Below are positions 9,270-17,030 of a DNA stretch of 64,000 bases, one piece after another. The translations under genes and the position numbers were made by a program. This DNA comes from Delftia acidovorans (GTDB taxonomy: Bacteria; Pseudomonadota; Gammaproteobacteria; Burkholderiales; Burkholderiaceae_C), in assembly GCA_031286585.1 (NCBI GenBank), contig JAITUC010000030.1:17449-81448 (forward strand). The letters are read 5' to 3'. The notes under the pieces are model-generated. The model was not told where the DNA came from. It saw nothing but the letters and a program-made list of their open reading frames with translations, and made no database searches. The first letter of the stretch is position 1. Every line of letters begins with the position of its first letter.

Positions 9270-10715
9270 TCAGGCCCGCGCCTGCAGGAAAAATCCCGTG
9301 CCCATGCCGGTCTCGGCGGCAGACACCTCGGCTCCACCGGACACGCCAGACACGGATGAGGCCGCCACAAGAGCAGACATGCGCTCCATGCCGCTCCAGC
9401 TCAGGGCCATGTCCAGCTCGTCGCCGTCCTGCACCTCGGTCGCCTCCAGCACCTCCAGCACGTCTTCCACGCGCACCACCTGGTCCAGCAGGCCATGCAG
9501 CGAGGGCCGGGCGATGAAGAAGCCCTGCGCGCCATGGGCTCCCGCCAGCGCCACGGCCTCCAGGCCCTGGGCGGACTCGATGCCTTCCACGATCACGCAG
9601 GCGCCCCGGTCCGCGCACAGGCTGATCAGGCCCTGCATCATCCGGGCCGAAGGCCGGGCCTGCAGGCTCTGGTCCAGCACGGACTTGTCGATCTTGACGA
9701 TGTTGGCGCGCAGCTTGCCCAGCATGTCCAGGCCGCCGCGCCGGGGCACGATATCGTCCAGCGCCACGCGCACGCCCAGGATCTGCAGGTGCCGCACCAG
9801 GCCCAGCGCGGCCTTCTCGCAGGGGAAGGCGCCGGTCTCGGTGATCTCCAGCACCAGGCGCTGGGCGATCTCGGGCCGGTCCTCCAGATAGTCGAACACG
9901 CCTTCCCACCAGGCGTCGTCGCAGAACGAGGCGGCCGACAGATTGCAGCCCAGGCTGTGGCCGGTCTTCATCTCCAGCGCGCCTATCACCGACCACAGCA
10001 CGCTGCGGTCCAGCCGCGCGGCCAGGCCCAGGCGCTCCAGCGACTCGATGGCATGGGGCAAGGCGTAGTTGTCGTAGGCAGAGAACACGCTGCGGCGCAG
10101 CAGGCACTCGTGGTAGAGCGTGCGGCCCGCGCCGGTCCCACTGCCGCCCCCTGCCATGCCTGCAGGCTCCAGCAGCGTCACGGGCTGGAATGCCAGCGCC
10201 AGGTGGCCCAGCCGCAGATCGTCCAGCAGGCGGCCCGCCAGCTGCATGTCGGCCTGGTAGGTCTTGATCAGCCTGGGGGGCATCCTGCGCACCGCCATGT
10301 CCTGGACGCCCGCCGTGGCCTGGCCCTTGCCGCGTATCTCGTGCAGGCCCGTCAGGGAAACGCAGCCCAGCGCCTGCACCTCGGCGCGCAGATAGGCCTG
10401 GCGCGAGCCGTCCACCACCGGGTCGCGCACCAGGGCGGACTCCAGCGCATGCATCCAGCCATGCCGGGCCTGGTTGCCGGGCAGGACCGCGTCGGCCATC
10501 GTGCGGGGGTCGAACCCGCGGACCAGCAGCGTATCGCCCGCGCGCTCCAGCGATTCGGCATCGATGCCCAGGCCCTTGAGCCGTTCCACGCAGACCTGCA
10601 TGGCCTCGTCGCAGAAGCCGTTGCCGTAGACGCTGCGCCAGGTCCGCAGGGGCGACAGCCAGATGGCCAGGTCCACGGGGGCGTCCCCGTGCGGAGCTTC
10701 GATGATGTCGTGCAT
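9270..10715 (-). CDS. EAL-domain protein (c-di-GMP phosphodiesterase-like)
   Basis: A 481-residue protein. The start at 10715 is supported by AAGGAG 8 nt upstream; the frame opens 5 codons earlier. The first ~185 residues form an N-terminal region I do not recognise. The C-terminal EAL domain has YHECLLRRS in place of EALLR, GCNLSAASF (Asn), LVLEITETG (Glu), ALDDI (the Asp pair), VKIDKS (Lys), VEGIES (Glu) and QGFFIARP. All metal-binding and catalytic positions known for EAL enzymes are present, but loop 6 lacks the FGTG that normally follows the Asp pair. It is therefore either an active or a regulated/degenerate phosphodiesterase. It is the second gene of a sigma-54-driven pair. Confidence 0.85.
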   Translation of the reverse strand: MHDIIEAPHGDAPVDLAIWLSPLRTWRSVYGNGFCDEAMQVCVERLKGLGIDAESLERAGDTLLVRGFDPRTMADAVLPGNQARHGWMHALESALVRDPVVDGSRQAYLRAEVQALGCVSLTGLHEIRGKGQATAGVQDMAVRRMPPRLIKTYQADMQLAGRLLDDLRLGHLALAFQPVTLLEPAGMAGGGSGTGAGRTLYHECLLRRSVFSAYDNYALPHAIESLERLGLAARLDRSVLWSVIGALEMKTGHSLGCNLSAASFCDDAWWEGVFDYLEDRPEIAQRLVLEITETGAFPCEKAALGLVRHLQILGVRVALDDIVPRRGGLDMLGKLRANIVKIDKSVLDQSLQARPSARMMQGLISLCADRGACVIVEGIESAQGLEAVALAGAHGAQGFFIARPSLHGLLDQVVRVEDVLEVLEATEVQDGDELDMALSWSGMERMSALVAASSVSGVSGGAEVSAAETGMGTGFFLQARA

Positions 10716-10730
10716 GGTGTGCTCCTTCAT

Positions 10731-11288
10731 TCAACGGCCTGCAATGGGTTGTGAATAGCAGTGAAATCCGATCGCCCTGCGCCCCTGGTCCGTGGGCCCG
10801 CCGCCCAGCGCACCCGCGTCCACGGCCGACAGCGCCAGGTCCACATGGCCGGTCACCAGGTCAAAGACCACCGAGCACGCATCCGCCTTGCGGCTGAAAT
10901 ACGCCAGCGTGGCGTCCGTGCCGGCTGCGAAGCTGCCCAGCAGCGCCTGCCCGTCCTGCTCCTGGAACACGGCCTGCGCGCTGCCCTGCTGGGGCACGAT
11001 GACGCGGTCACCCTGCTGCAGCAAGGCGCCGGCCTGGGCCGCGATCACATCATTGCGCCGCACGATGCGCACGCCCTCGCTCACGCGCGTCAGCAGCGCC
11101 ACCGGCGCCACCTGTGCATGCGAGCCTCCATCGCCGGCCTCGCGCGCAGCGGCAAAGGCAGAAGCGCGCGGCACCGCCGCAGACACGAACGAGGCGGGCA
11201 CGTTCAGCGGCTTGCTGCGCGCCCTGTCAGGGCTGGTGCGCAGCCGCGACATGCCCACGCCTGCAAGCGACAACGATAGAGCGGCCAT
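10731..11288 (-). CDS. FecR-like/retention-module-like small protein upstream of EAL gene
   Basis: A 185-residue protein. The start at 11288 follows GGAGGAGAAACC on the minus strand. The first ~45 residues are Ala/Ser-rich with weak hydrophobicity. The core (about 60-140) reads VSEGVRIVRRNDVIAAQAG, then LLQQGDRVIVPQQGSAQAVF and GTDATLAYF, the spacing seen in FecR-type domains and N-terminal modules of large adhesins. No enzyme motif is visible. The EAL gene begins 15 bp downstream, so the two form an operon. It may be a sensory or envelope partner of the EAL protein; the function is not established. Confidence 0.55.
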   Translation of the reverse strand: MAALSLSLAGVGMSRLRTSPDRARSKPLNVPASFVSAAVPRASAFAAAREAGDGGSHAQVAPVALLTRVSEGVRIVRRNDVIAAQAGALLQQGDRVIVPQQGSAQAVFQEQDGQALLGSFAAGTDATLAYFSRKADACSVVFDLVTGHVDLALSAVDAGALGGGPTDQGRRAIGFHCYSQPIAGR

Positions 11289-11669
11289 GGTTTCTCCTCC
11301 GAAAGACTGCGATCGATGGGGCGGGTGGCGCAGCACACGGTTTTCCAGACACTGCGACAAGCTTTTTGCATCCTGTTGCAACAAGCGTGCCATGGGCCTG
11401 ATCGCCTTCATCGAGCACGAAGCCATCTGTAACCTATTGATTTATCTGGACACCCAAGCAAAGCCGCCACCGTGTCACCCCGCGGCGTTACGGGCGATGT
11501 CACGTAACGCCGGCGCGCCACGGCGTTACTTTCGCAGCGGCCGCGCGGGGCGACGCGGCCCCCGCTGCCAGGCGCGTTCCAGGCGCGGCCCCCCCCTTTC
11601 GGTGTATGTTCCAGCGCATCACTTCAGGAGCCGGCCCTGTCCCCGCAAAAGTCCATCCAAAGGGATCTG
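11289..11669. other. divergent intergenic region with GGCGTTAC inverted repeat
   Basis: This gap separates the leftward FecR-like/EAL operon from the rightward kinase gene. Besides the sigma-54 promoter it contains GGCGTTAC at 11484-11491, its inverse GTAACGCC at 11504-11511, and a third GGCGTTAC at 11522-11529. The inverted pair lies about 120-145 bp upstream of the predicted minus-strand start, a usual distance for an enhancer. No RNA gene or further open frame is convincing. Confidence 0.55.
11378..11392 (-). promoter_or_regulatory. sigma-54 (-24/-12) promoter of the FecR-like/EAL operon
   Basis: Read on the minus strand the bases are TGGCACG-CTTG-TTGC, an exact match to the core consensus TGGCACG-N4-TTGC, with GG and GC 12 bp apart. 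The predicted start of transcription is near 11366, leaving a leader of about 78 nt before the gene start at 11288. Orientation and position fit the downstream operon. Such promoters need an enhancer-binding activator; two are encoded in this window (6518 and 12998). Confidence 0.8.
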
Positions 11670-13013
11670 GTGATCCTCTGGCTCACCATCTCGGCCGTCG
11701 CCCTGGTGCTGGCGTGGCTGTTGTTGCTGCTGACGCGGCAGGGCACCGAACCGCAGATTGACCGGGCCCGCCACGCCGCAGGCGTCAGCTGCAGCGCGCT
11801 GCAGGCCGGCGCCGCGCGCATGGGGCTGGCGGGGCTGATGGCAGGCACGCCCTCTGCCCAGGCCTTGGCCGCAGCGCAGGCCGTGCTGGACCTGGCGCTG
11901 CGCGACCGCCCGGGCATGGAAGGCGGCTTCTGGCGCGAGGGCCCCGGCGTCGTGGCCTATGCCTTTCCCACCTACGACGGCTCGGGCATCAAGCGCGATG
12001 CGCCCAGTGCGGAGATGGAGCGCATCACCTCCACCGCCCAGCGCGCGCGGGACAGTGCGGGCCTGGTGACCGACCTGCGTCCCGGCCTGCGCGAGGCGGT
12101 GGTCTTTGCCGCCTGCCCTGCCCAGGCCGATGCGCCCGGGCTGGTGGCCTGGACGCTGATGCGCGTTCCCCTGATCAGCGCCGACGTGGTCAACCCCCTC
12201 ATCCTTGCCGTCAGCCTGCTGCTGGGCATGGTCCTGGTCTCGGGCCTGTGGCTGGGCAGAATGCTCCGGCGCTGGCAGCGGCAGTCGTCACAGATGGAGC
12301 AGCAACTGCTCGGCGCCGAACGGCTGGCCACCCTGGGCCGGCTGTCCGCAGGCCTGGCGCACGAGATCCGCAACCCGCTGGGCACCATGCGCATGAAGGC
12401 CGAGACCGCGCTGGCCGCGCCCGCGCCACTGCGCGAAGCGCGCAGCCAGGGAGCCCTGGAGGCCGTGCTGGCCCAGACCGCGCGCCTGGAAGACCTGGTA
12501 TCGAGCCTGCTGGCCTTGACCCAGCCCTTCCGGGTGCACCCGGAGCCGGTGGACCTGCAGCAGCTGCTGGACGAAAGGCTACAGGCGCATGCCGAGATGG
12601 CCCAGGCCAGGGGCGTGCAACTGGCGACGGCGGTGTCCGCCGGCCTTGCCCAGGACCTGCAGGACGGGCGCCGCCCGCTGCTGGACCCCGCGCAGATGGC
12701 CAGGGCGCTGGACAATCTGCTGCTCAACGCACTGGCGCACACGGCGGCCGGCGGCCGGGTGGAACTCGGCGCTGACCGGAGCGCCCACCGCAACGGCCCG
12801 CTGCAGCTGTGGGTGGCCGATGACGGCACCGGCATTGCGCCCGAGCTGCGCGACACGCTGTTCGAGCCCTTCACCACCGCGCGCCCGGGCGGCACCGGGC
12901 TGGGATTGGCGCTGGTGCGCGAAATCGTGCTGGCCCATGACGGCCGCATCGCGCTGGGCAAGACAACACAAGGCACACGCATAGAAATGGAATTTCCATG
13001 GCCCGCATCCTGA
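11670..13013 (+). CDS. membrane sensor histidine kinase of an NtrC-type two-component system
   Basis: A 447-residue kinase. TM1 is near residues 3-22 and TM2 near 178-198 (LILAVSLLLGMVLVSGLWLG), with a periplasmic sensor region of about 155 residues between. The dimerisation box is GRLSAGLAHEIRNPLG, with the phosphorylatable His near residue 231. An N box (DNLLLNALAHT) and G boxes (ADDGTGIAP, GGTGLGLALV) follow. GTG at 11670 has AGGG upstream, but a CTG at 11637, 6 bp after a perfect AGGAG, would add MSPQKSIQRDL and put positive charge before TM1. It overlaps the regulator gene by 16 bp. By layout it resembles ZraS/AtoS-type kinases. Confidence 0.9.
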   Translation: MILWLTISAVALVLAWLLLLLTRQGTEPQIDRARHAAGVSCSALQAGAARMGLAGLMAGTPSAQALAAAQAVLDLALRDRPGMEGGFWREGPGVVAYAFPTYDGSGIKRDAPSAEMERITSTAQRARDSAGLVTDLRPGLREAVVFAACPAQADAPGLVAWTLMRVPLISADVVNPLILAVSLLLGMVLVSGLWLGRMLRRWQRQSSQMEQQLLGAERLATLGRLSAGLAHEIRNPLGTMRMKAETALAAPAPLREARSQGALEAVLAQTARLEDLVSSLLALTQPFRVHPEPVDLQQLLDERLQAHAEMAQARGVQLATAVSAGLAQDLQDGRRPLLDPAQMARALDNLLLNALAHTAAGGRVELGADRSAHRNGPLQLWVADDGTGIAPELRDTLFEPFTTARPGGTGLGLALVREIVLAHDGRIALGKTTQGTRIEMEFPWPAS

Positions 13014-14344
13014 TCGTTGACGATGACACGGCCTTCCGCGAGAGCCTGGCCGAGATGCTGGGCGACCTGGGCCACGCGGTCAGCGCGGCGCCCACGGTGG
13101 CGGCGGGCCTGCAGGTGCTGCAGGCCGGTGCGGTGGACGTGGCCATCGTCGATCTGCGCATGCCCGGCGAGGACGGGCTGGCCTTTCTGCGCAAGGCCCG
13201 CGGCCTCTCGCAGGCGCCCTGCATCATGCTGACGGCCTATGCCAGCGGCAGCAACACCATCGAGGCGATGCGCCTGGGCGCCTTCGACCACCTGACCAAG
13301 CCCATTGCCAGAACCGCGCTGGTCGAGGTGCTGGAGCGCGCCTTGCATAGTGCCGGCCAGGCCGGCAGCCCCGAGAACGCGGCGCAGAACCTGTCGCAAA
13401 ACCCGGAGCAGGAAGGCGATGACGCAGAGCTGGTCAGCGGCAGCGAGGCCATGCGGCAGGTCTTCAAGCGCATCGGCCTGGCGGCGGACAGCGACGCCAC
13501 CGTGCTGGTGCTGGGCGAGACCGGCACGGGCAAGGAACTGGTGGCGCGGGCCCTGCACCGCAACAGCGCCCGGGCGGAGCGCCCCTTCGTGGCCGTCAAC
13601 TGCGCGGCCATTCCGGCCGACCTCATGGAAAGCGAGCTGTTCGGCCATGTGAAGGGCGCCTTCACGGGCGCCGTCAGCGACCGTGCCGGGCGCTTTCGCG
13701 AGGCGCAGGGCGGCACGCTGTTCCTCGATGAAGTGGGCGACATGCCGCTGCCCACCCAGGCCAAGATCCTCAGGGCGCTGCAGGAGCGCGAGATCACGCC
13801 CGTGGGCGCCAGCCGGGCGCTGCCCGTGAACGTGCGCATCATCGCGGCCACGCACCGCGACCTGCCCGCCGCCGTCAAGGAGGGGCGCTTTCGCGAGGAT
13901 CTCTGGTACCGGCTCCAGGTCGTACCCGTGCACCTGCCGCCGCTGCGCGAGCGCCTGGGCGACGTGCTGCTGCTGGCCGAGCATTTCCTGCGCCAAGGCG
14001 GCGGCGCCTCGCCCAAGCGCCTGGGTGCCGACGCCGCGCGCCTGCTGCTGGCGCATGACTGGCCCGGCAATGTGCGCGAGCTGCGCAACGCCATGGAGCG
14101 CGCGGCCCTGCTGTGCCCCGGGCCGGTCATCGGGGCCGAGCACATCGGCCTGCAGCCTGCCGTGGCGCAGGGGCCCGCCATCGACTGGAACGGCCCGCTG
14201 GCCGCCGCCGTCGCCCAGCTGGAGCGCGAAATGGTCACACGCGCCCTGGCCGCCGCCACGGGCAACCGTGCCGAGGCCGCACGCCGCCTGGGACTGTCGC
14301 GCCAGCAGCTGTACCGCAAGCTGGCGGAGTTCGGGCTGGGCTGA
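12998..14344 (+). CDS. NtrC-family sigma-54 response regulator
   Basis: A 448-residue regulator with all three domains. The receiver has the Asp pocket DDD at 8-10, phospho-acceptor Asp52 in VDLRMPGEDG, LTAYASG, and Lys in LTKPIA. The AAA+ domain has Walker A GETGTGKE, a canonical GAFTGA loop and [13 protein letters not shown]. The C-terminal Fis-type helix-turn-helix is NRAEAARRLGLSRQQLYRKL. Partner of the overlapping kinase. The next gene downstream carries a sigma-54 promoter with paired sites at enhancer distance, so this protein is its most likely activator; it may also act at the divergent operon's sigma-54 promoter. Confidence 0.95.
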   Translation: MARILIVDDDTAFRESLAEMLGDLGHAVSAAPTVAAGLQVLQAGAVDVAIVDLRMPGEDGLAFLRKARGLSQAPCIMLTAYASGSNTIEAMRLGAFDHLTKPIARTALVEVLERALHSAGQAGSPENAAQNLSQNPEQEGDDAELVSGSEAMRQVFKRIGLAADSDATVLVLGETGTGKELVARALHRNSARAERPFVAVNCAAIPADLMESELFGHVKGAFTGAVSDRAGRFREAQGGTLFLDEVGDMPLPTQAKILRALQEREITPVGASRALPVNVRIIAATHRDLPAAVKEGRFREDLWYRLQVVPVHLPPLRERLGDVLLLAEHFLRQGGGASPKRLGADAARLLLAHDWPGNVRELRNAMERAALLCPGPVIGAEHIGLQPAVAQGPAIDWNGPLAAAVAQLEREMVTRALAAATGNRAEAARRLGLSRQQLYRKLAEFGLG

Positions 14345-14384
14345 GGCGGCAGCGGGCGCAAGGACGCAAGGACGGCACCGCATG

Positions 14385-14423
14385 TGTCCGATACGGTGAC
14401 ACCTGCTGTCTCCGCATCGGACA
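14385..14423 (+). promoter_or_regulatory. paired TGTC-N9-GACA sites, likely enhancer for the NtrC-type regulator
   Basis: Two 17-bp sites, 14385-14401 and 14407-14423, each have the form TGTC-N9-GACA. They are also inverted copies of one another (15 of 17 positions match). Centre-to-centre spacing is 22 bp, about two helical turns, and the pair is centred about 96 bp upstream of the predicted transcription start. This is the classic geometry for two enhancer-binding dimers. A simple terminator is less likely because no T-run follows. Confidence 0.7.
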
Positions 14424-14473
14424 CCCGGCCCGCAGCAACCGCTGCAAGCCCTTGATTTCATGAGGATTCCTGA

Positions 14474-14488
14474 TGGCATGGCACTTGC
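14474..14488 (+). promoter_or_regulatory. sigma-54 (-24/-12) promoter
   Basis: The bases TGGCATG-GCAC-TTGC match the sigma-54 consensus at all key positions, with GG at 14475-14476 and GC at 14487-14488. Predicted transcription start is close to 14500, 28 nt before the ATG of the secreted protein. It lies directly behind the gene for an NtrC-family regulator. Confidence 0.8.
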
Positions 14489-14527
14489 ATTGATGCATGC
14501 GTGTCCATCGCCAACCAAGGAGTCCTC

Positions 14528-15205
14528 ATGTCCCGACTTGTTCTTACCTCCGCCGTTCTGTGGCTGGGTTCCAGCGCATTGAATGCGCATGCCGTGCCGC
14601 CCGGCGCCTTCGCCCCTTCAGGCCCTGCAGCCCCTGCTGGGCCTGGCGCGCCCCACGCACAGGCCGTGCTTGAAAGCGCCGTCGCCCGGCTGCTGACCAA
14701 TCCGTACGGAGAGGTGGACGGCCTGCGCCTGACCGACGGCACCGTGGTCCGGTTCCCGCCCCATATGTCCGATGCGCTCACGGCCGCCGTGAAGGTGGGC
14801 GACACGGTGCGCATCATCGGCCGCAGCGAAGCCGGTGGTGCGGTCAAGGCGGATGCCATCGTGAACTCGGCCAGCGGCCAGACCGTGTACGACCAGCCGC
14901 CCGCCCGCGACGGCGCGCGCCCCATGCCGCCGCACCTGCGCATGGCCGGCCTGCAGACGCAGCAGGCCCAGGGCCGTATCGACGTGGTCCTCACCGGCCC
15001 GCGCGGTGATGCCAACGGCGTCATCCTGTCCGACGGCGCCATCGTGCGCTTTGCCCCCCATGCGCTGCAGCAGCCGCTGCAGCAGGGGCAGCTGTTTGCC
15101 GCCTCGGGCCTGGGCACGCGCAACGCGCACGGCACCTCGCTGGAGGCCACCAGCATGGGTGCCAGCCTGTCGGACCTGCAGCCGCTGTACGACCGCGCGC
15201 GCTGA
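14528..15205 (+). CDS. secreted protein with two related OB-like repeats, sigma-54 controlled
   Basis: A 225-residue protein with a signal peptide (cleavage near ALNAHA, about residue 23). ATG at 14528 follows AAGGAG. The mature part contains two similar segments, GLRLTDGTVVRFPPHMSDAL then VKVGDTVRIIG (about 65-100), and GVILSDGAIVRFAPHALQQP then LQQGQLFAASG (about 155-195). They are probably a duplicated small beta-barrel, DUF5666-like. No catalytic motif was seen. Being the only gene between the kinase/regulator pair and a hairpin, it is the presumed output of that system, as ZraP is for ZraSR; that comparison is by analogy. Confidence 0.65.
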   Translation: MSRLVLTSAVLWLGSSALNAHAVPPGAFAPSGPAAPAGPGAPHAQAVLESAVARLLTNPYGEVDGLRLTDGTVVRFPPHMSDALTAAVKVGDTVRIIGRSEAGGAVKADAIVNSASGQTVYDQPPARDGARPMPPHLRMAGLQTQQAQGRIDVVLTGPRGDANGVILSDGAIVRFAPHALQQPLQQGQLFAASGLGTRNAHGTSLEATSMGASLSDLQPLYDRAR

Positions 15206-15210
15206 CACCA

Positions 15211-15231
15211 CCGCCCGGCCCCCGGGGCCGG
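15211..15231 (+). terminator. GC hairpin after secreted-protein gene
   Basis: GCCCGGCCCC and its exact inverse GGGGCCGGGC flank a single C six bases after the stop. The following bases are a pyrimidine-rich tract rather than a pure T-run, containing three copies of CTGCTTTT (about 15248-15271). Likely a terminator of moderate strength. Confidence 0.5.
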
Positions 15232-15287
15232 GCGGGCTCCTGCCCTCTTCTGCTTTTCTGCTTTTCTGCTTTCACCGACCCCCCACC

Positions 15288-15635
15288 ATGTCCCCCAAGA
15301 TCGCCCCCGTCCTGCTGCTGCTGATCTCCAACGTCTTCATGACCTTCGCCTGGTACGGGCACCTGAAGTTCGAGAACCGGCCGCTGTACCTCGTCATCCT
15401 GGTGAGCTGGCTGATCGCCCTGGCCGAGTACTGCTTTGCCGTGCCCGCGAACCGGCTCGGCCATGAGGTCTACAGCGCGGCCGAGCTCAAGACCATCCAG
15501 GAGGTGATCACGCTGGTGGTGTTCGCCGTCTTCTCCGTGCTCTACCTGGGCGAGAAGCTGACCCTCAACCACCTGGTGGGCTTCGGCTTCATCTGCCTGG
15601 GCGCCTTCTTCGTGTTCAAGGGCCCCCTGCGCTGA
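15288..15635 (+). CDS. DUF486-family small membrane protein
   Basis: A 115-residue protein with four hydrophobic segments (APVLLLLISNVFMTFAWY; YLVILVSWLIALAEYCF; VITLVVFAVFSVLYL; LVGFGFICLGAFFVF) and the conserved central motif ANRLGHEVYSAAELKTIQEVI. This is typical of the DUF486 family, which belongs to the drug/metabolite transporter fold at half size. Its substrate is unknown. It precedes the MFS gene by 11 bp, so the two are probably one transcript. Confidence 0.8.
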   Translation: MSPKIAPVLLLLISNVFMTFAWYGHLKFENRPLYLVILVSWLIALAEYCFAVPANRLGHEVYSAAELKTIQEVITLVVFAVFSVLYLGEKLTLNHLVGFGFICLGAFFVFKGPLR

Positions 15636-15646
15636 AGAAAGCCGCC

Positions 15647-16891
15647 ATGCACCGCCCACACCACCATGCGCGGCGCTGGCTGCCCGGACTCAACTTCTTC
15701 CTGGCCGATGTGCGCGACGGCCTGGGACCGTTCCTGGGCGTGTTCCTGCTCGCCCAGGGCTGGCGGCTGGACGACATCGGCTACGTCATGGCCCTGGGCG
15801 GCATCGCGGGCATGCTGGCCACCACGCCGCTGGGCGCGCTGGTCGATGCCTCGCGCCGCAAGCGCAGCCTGCTGGCCGCGGCCATCGCCCTGCTGCTGGC
15901 GGGCAACCTGGCCATCTGGATCGCACCATCGCTGGCCGTCACGGCGGCATCGCAGGTCATCACGGGCGTGGTCGCGGCCCTGATCGCCCCCTGCCTGCTG
16001 GGCATCACGCTGCAGATCACCGGCCATGCGGACCTGCCCCGGCAACTGGGCATCAACGAAGCCTGGAACCACGCCGGCAACGTGGCCACGGCCGCGCTGG
16101 CGGGGGCCATGGGCCTGCGCTGGGGGCTGCCTTCCGTCTTCGTGCTCATGGCCCTGATGGGCTGCGCCTCGCTGGCCTGCCTGGCACTGATGCGGCTGGA
16201 TGAACCCCCACAAGAAGCGCAGCCGCTGCACGGCCGGAACACCGAGAACATTGAGAACACAGAAAGCGACGAACCTCCCGCCCCCGGCCTGCTGCACGTG
16301 CTCACGGGCACGCCGGCGCTGCGGGTCCTGGCCGTGGCCATGCTGCTGTTTCACCTGGGCAATGCCGCCATGCTGCCGCTGCTGGGCCAGGCCGCCGTGG
16401 CGCGCGGCCATGCCAATCCCAGCGGCTTCACGGCGCTGACCATCATCGTGGCGCAGCTGGTCATGATCCCCATGGCCCTGCTCGCCGGGAGCCACGCCCA
16501 GCGCAGCGGCTACTGGCTGCTGGTCAAGGCGGCCCTGCTGTCGCTGCCGCTGCGCGGCCTGGTCGCCGCCACCTGGGATTCGGACTGGGCGCTGATTCCC
16601 GTGCAGGTGCTCGACGGCGTGGGCGCGGGGCTGCTCGGCGTTGCCCTGCCGGGCCTGGTCGCGCAGACGCTGCGAGGCACCGGCCACGTCAACGCGGGCC
16701 TGGGCGCCGTGATGACGCTGCAGGGCCTGGGCGCGGCCGCCAGCCCGGCGCTGGCGGGCTGGATTGCGCAGCGCTTCGGCTTCGATACGGCCTTTCTTTC
16801 GCTGGGCGGCATCGCGGTGCTGGCCCTGGCGCTGTGCTGGTTCGGCGCGCCTGCCGAACCAAGGGCCGCACACCTGCAGCCCAAGACCTGA
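15647..16891 (+). CDS. MFS transporter
   Basis: A 414-residue protein with about 12 hydrophobic helices split by a hydrophilic loop near residues 185-215 (PPQEAQPLHGRNTENIENTES). The first half has the MFS loop 2-3 signature in the form GALVDASRRKRSLL. The family moves small molecules by proton antiport or symport; substrate cannot be read from sequence. It belongs to the group in which the first motif is preceded by FFLADVRDGLGPFLGVFL. A GGGCCGTGCGCGGCCCGCTTT hairpin (split here: arms GGGCC and GGCCC) follows the stop and may end transcription. Confidence 0.8.
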   Translation: MHRPHHHARRWLPGLNFFLADVRDGLGPFLGVFLLAQGWRLDDIGYVMALGGIAGMLATTPLGALVDASRRKRSLLAAAIALLLAGNLAIWIAPSLAVTAASQVITGVVAALIAPCLLGITLQITGHADLPRQLGINEAWNHAGNVATAALAGAMGLRWGLPSVFVLMALMGCASLACLALMRLDEPPQEAQPLHGRNTENIENTESDEPPAPGLLHVLTGTPALRVLAVAMLLFHLGNAAMLPLLGQAAVARGHANPSGFTALTIIVAQLVMIPMALLAGSHAQRSGYWLLVKAALLSLPLRGLVAATWDSDWALIPVQVLDGVGAGLLGVALPGLVAQTLRGTGHVNAGLGAVMTLQGLGAAASPALAGWIAQRFGFDTAFLSLGGIAVLALALCWFGAPAEPRAAHLQPKT

Positions 16892-17030
16892 CATCGGGCC
16901 GTGCGCGGCCCGCTTTCAGGGCATCTGGAAACATTTGGGGGCCTGGAAACATAGGAGAATTCCTAGGACCCGAATCAGAACCCGCCCATCGCGGACTTGC
17001 CTCCCAGCGGCCAGCGCCTGCCGCCCCCGA

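Noticed and set aside
14385..14423. Rho-independent terminator of the regulator gene
   Set aside because: The inverted repeat has no T-run and each arm is itself a TGTC-N9-GACA site; enhancer function explains it better, though both could hold.
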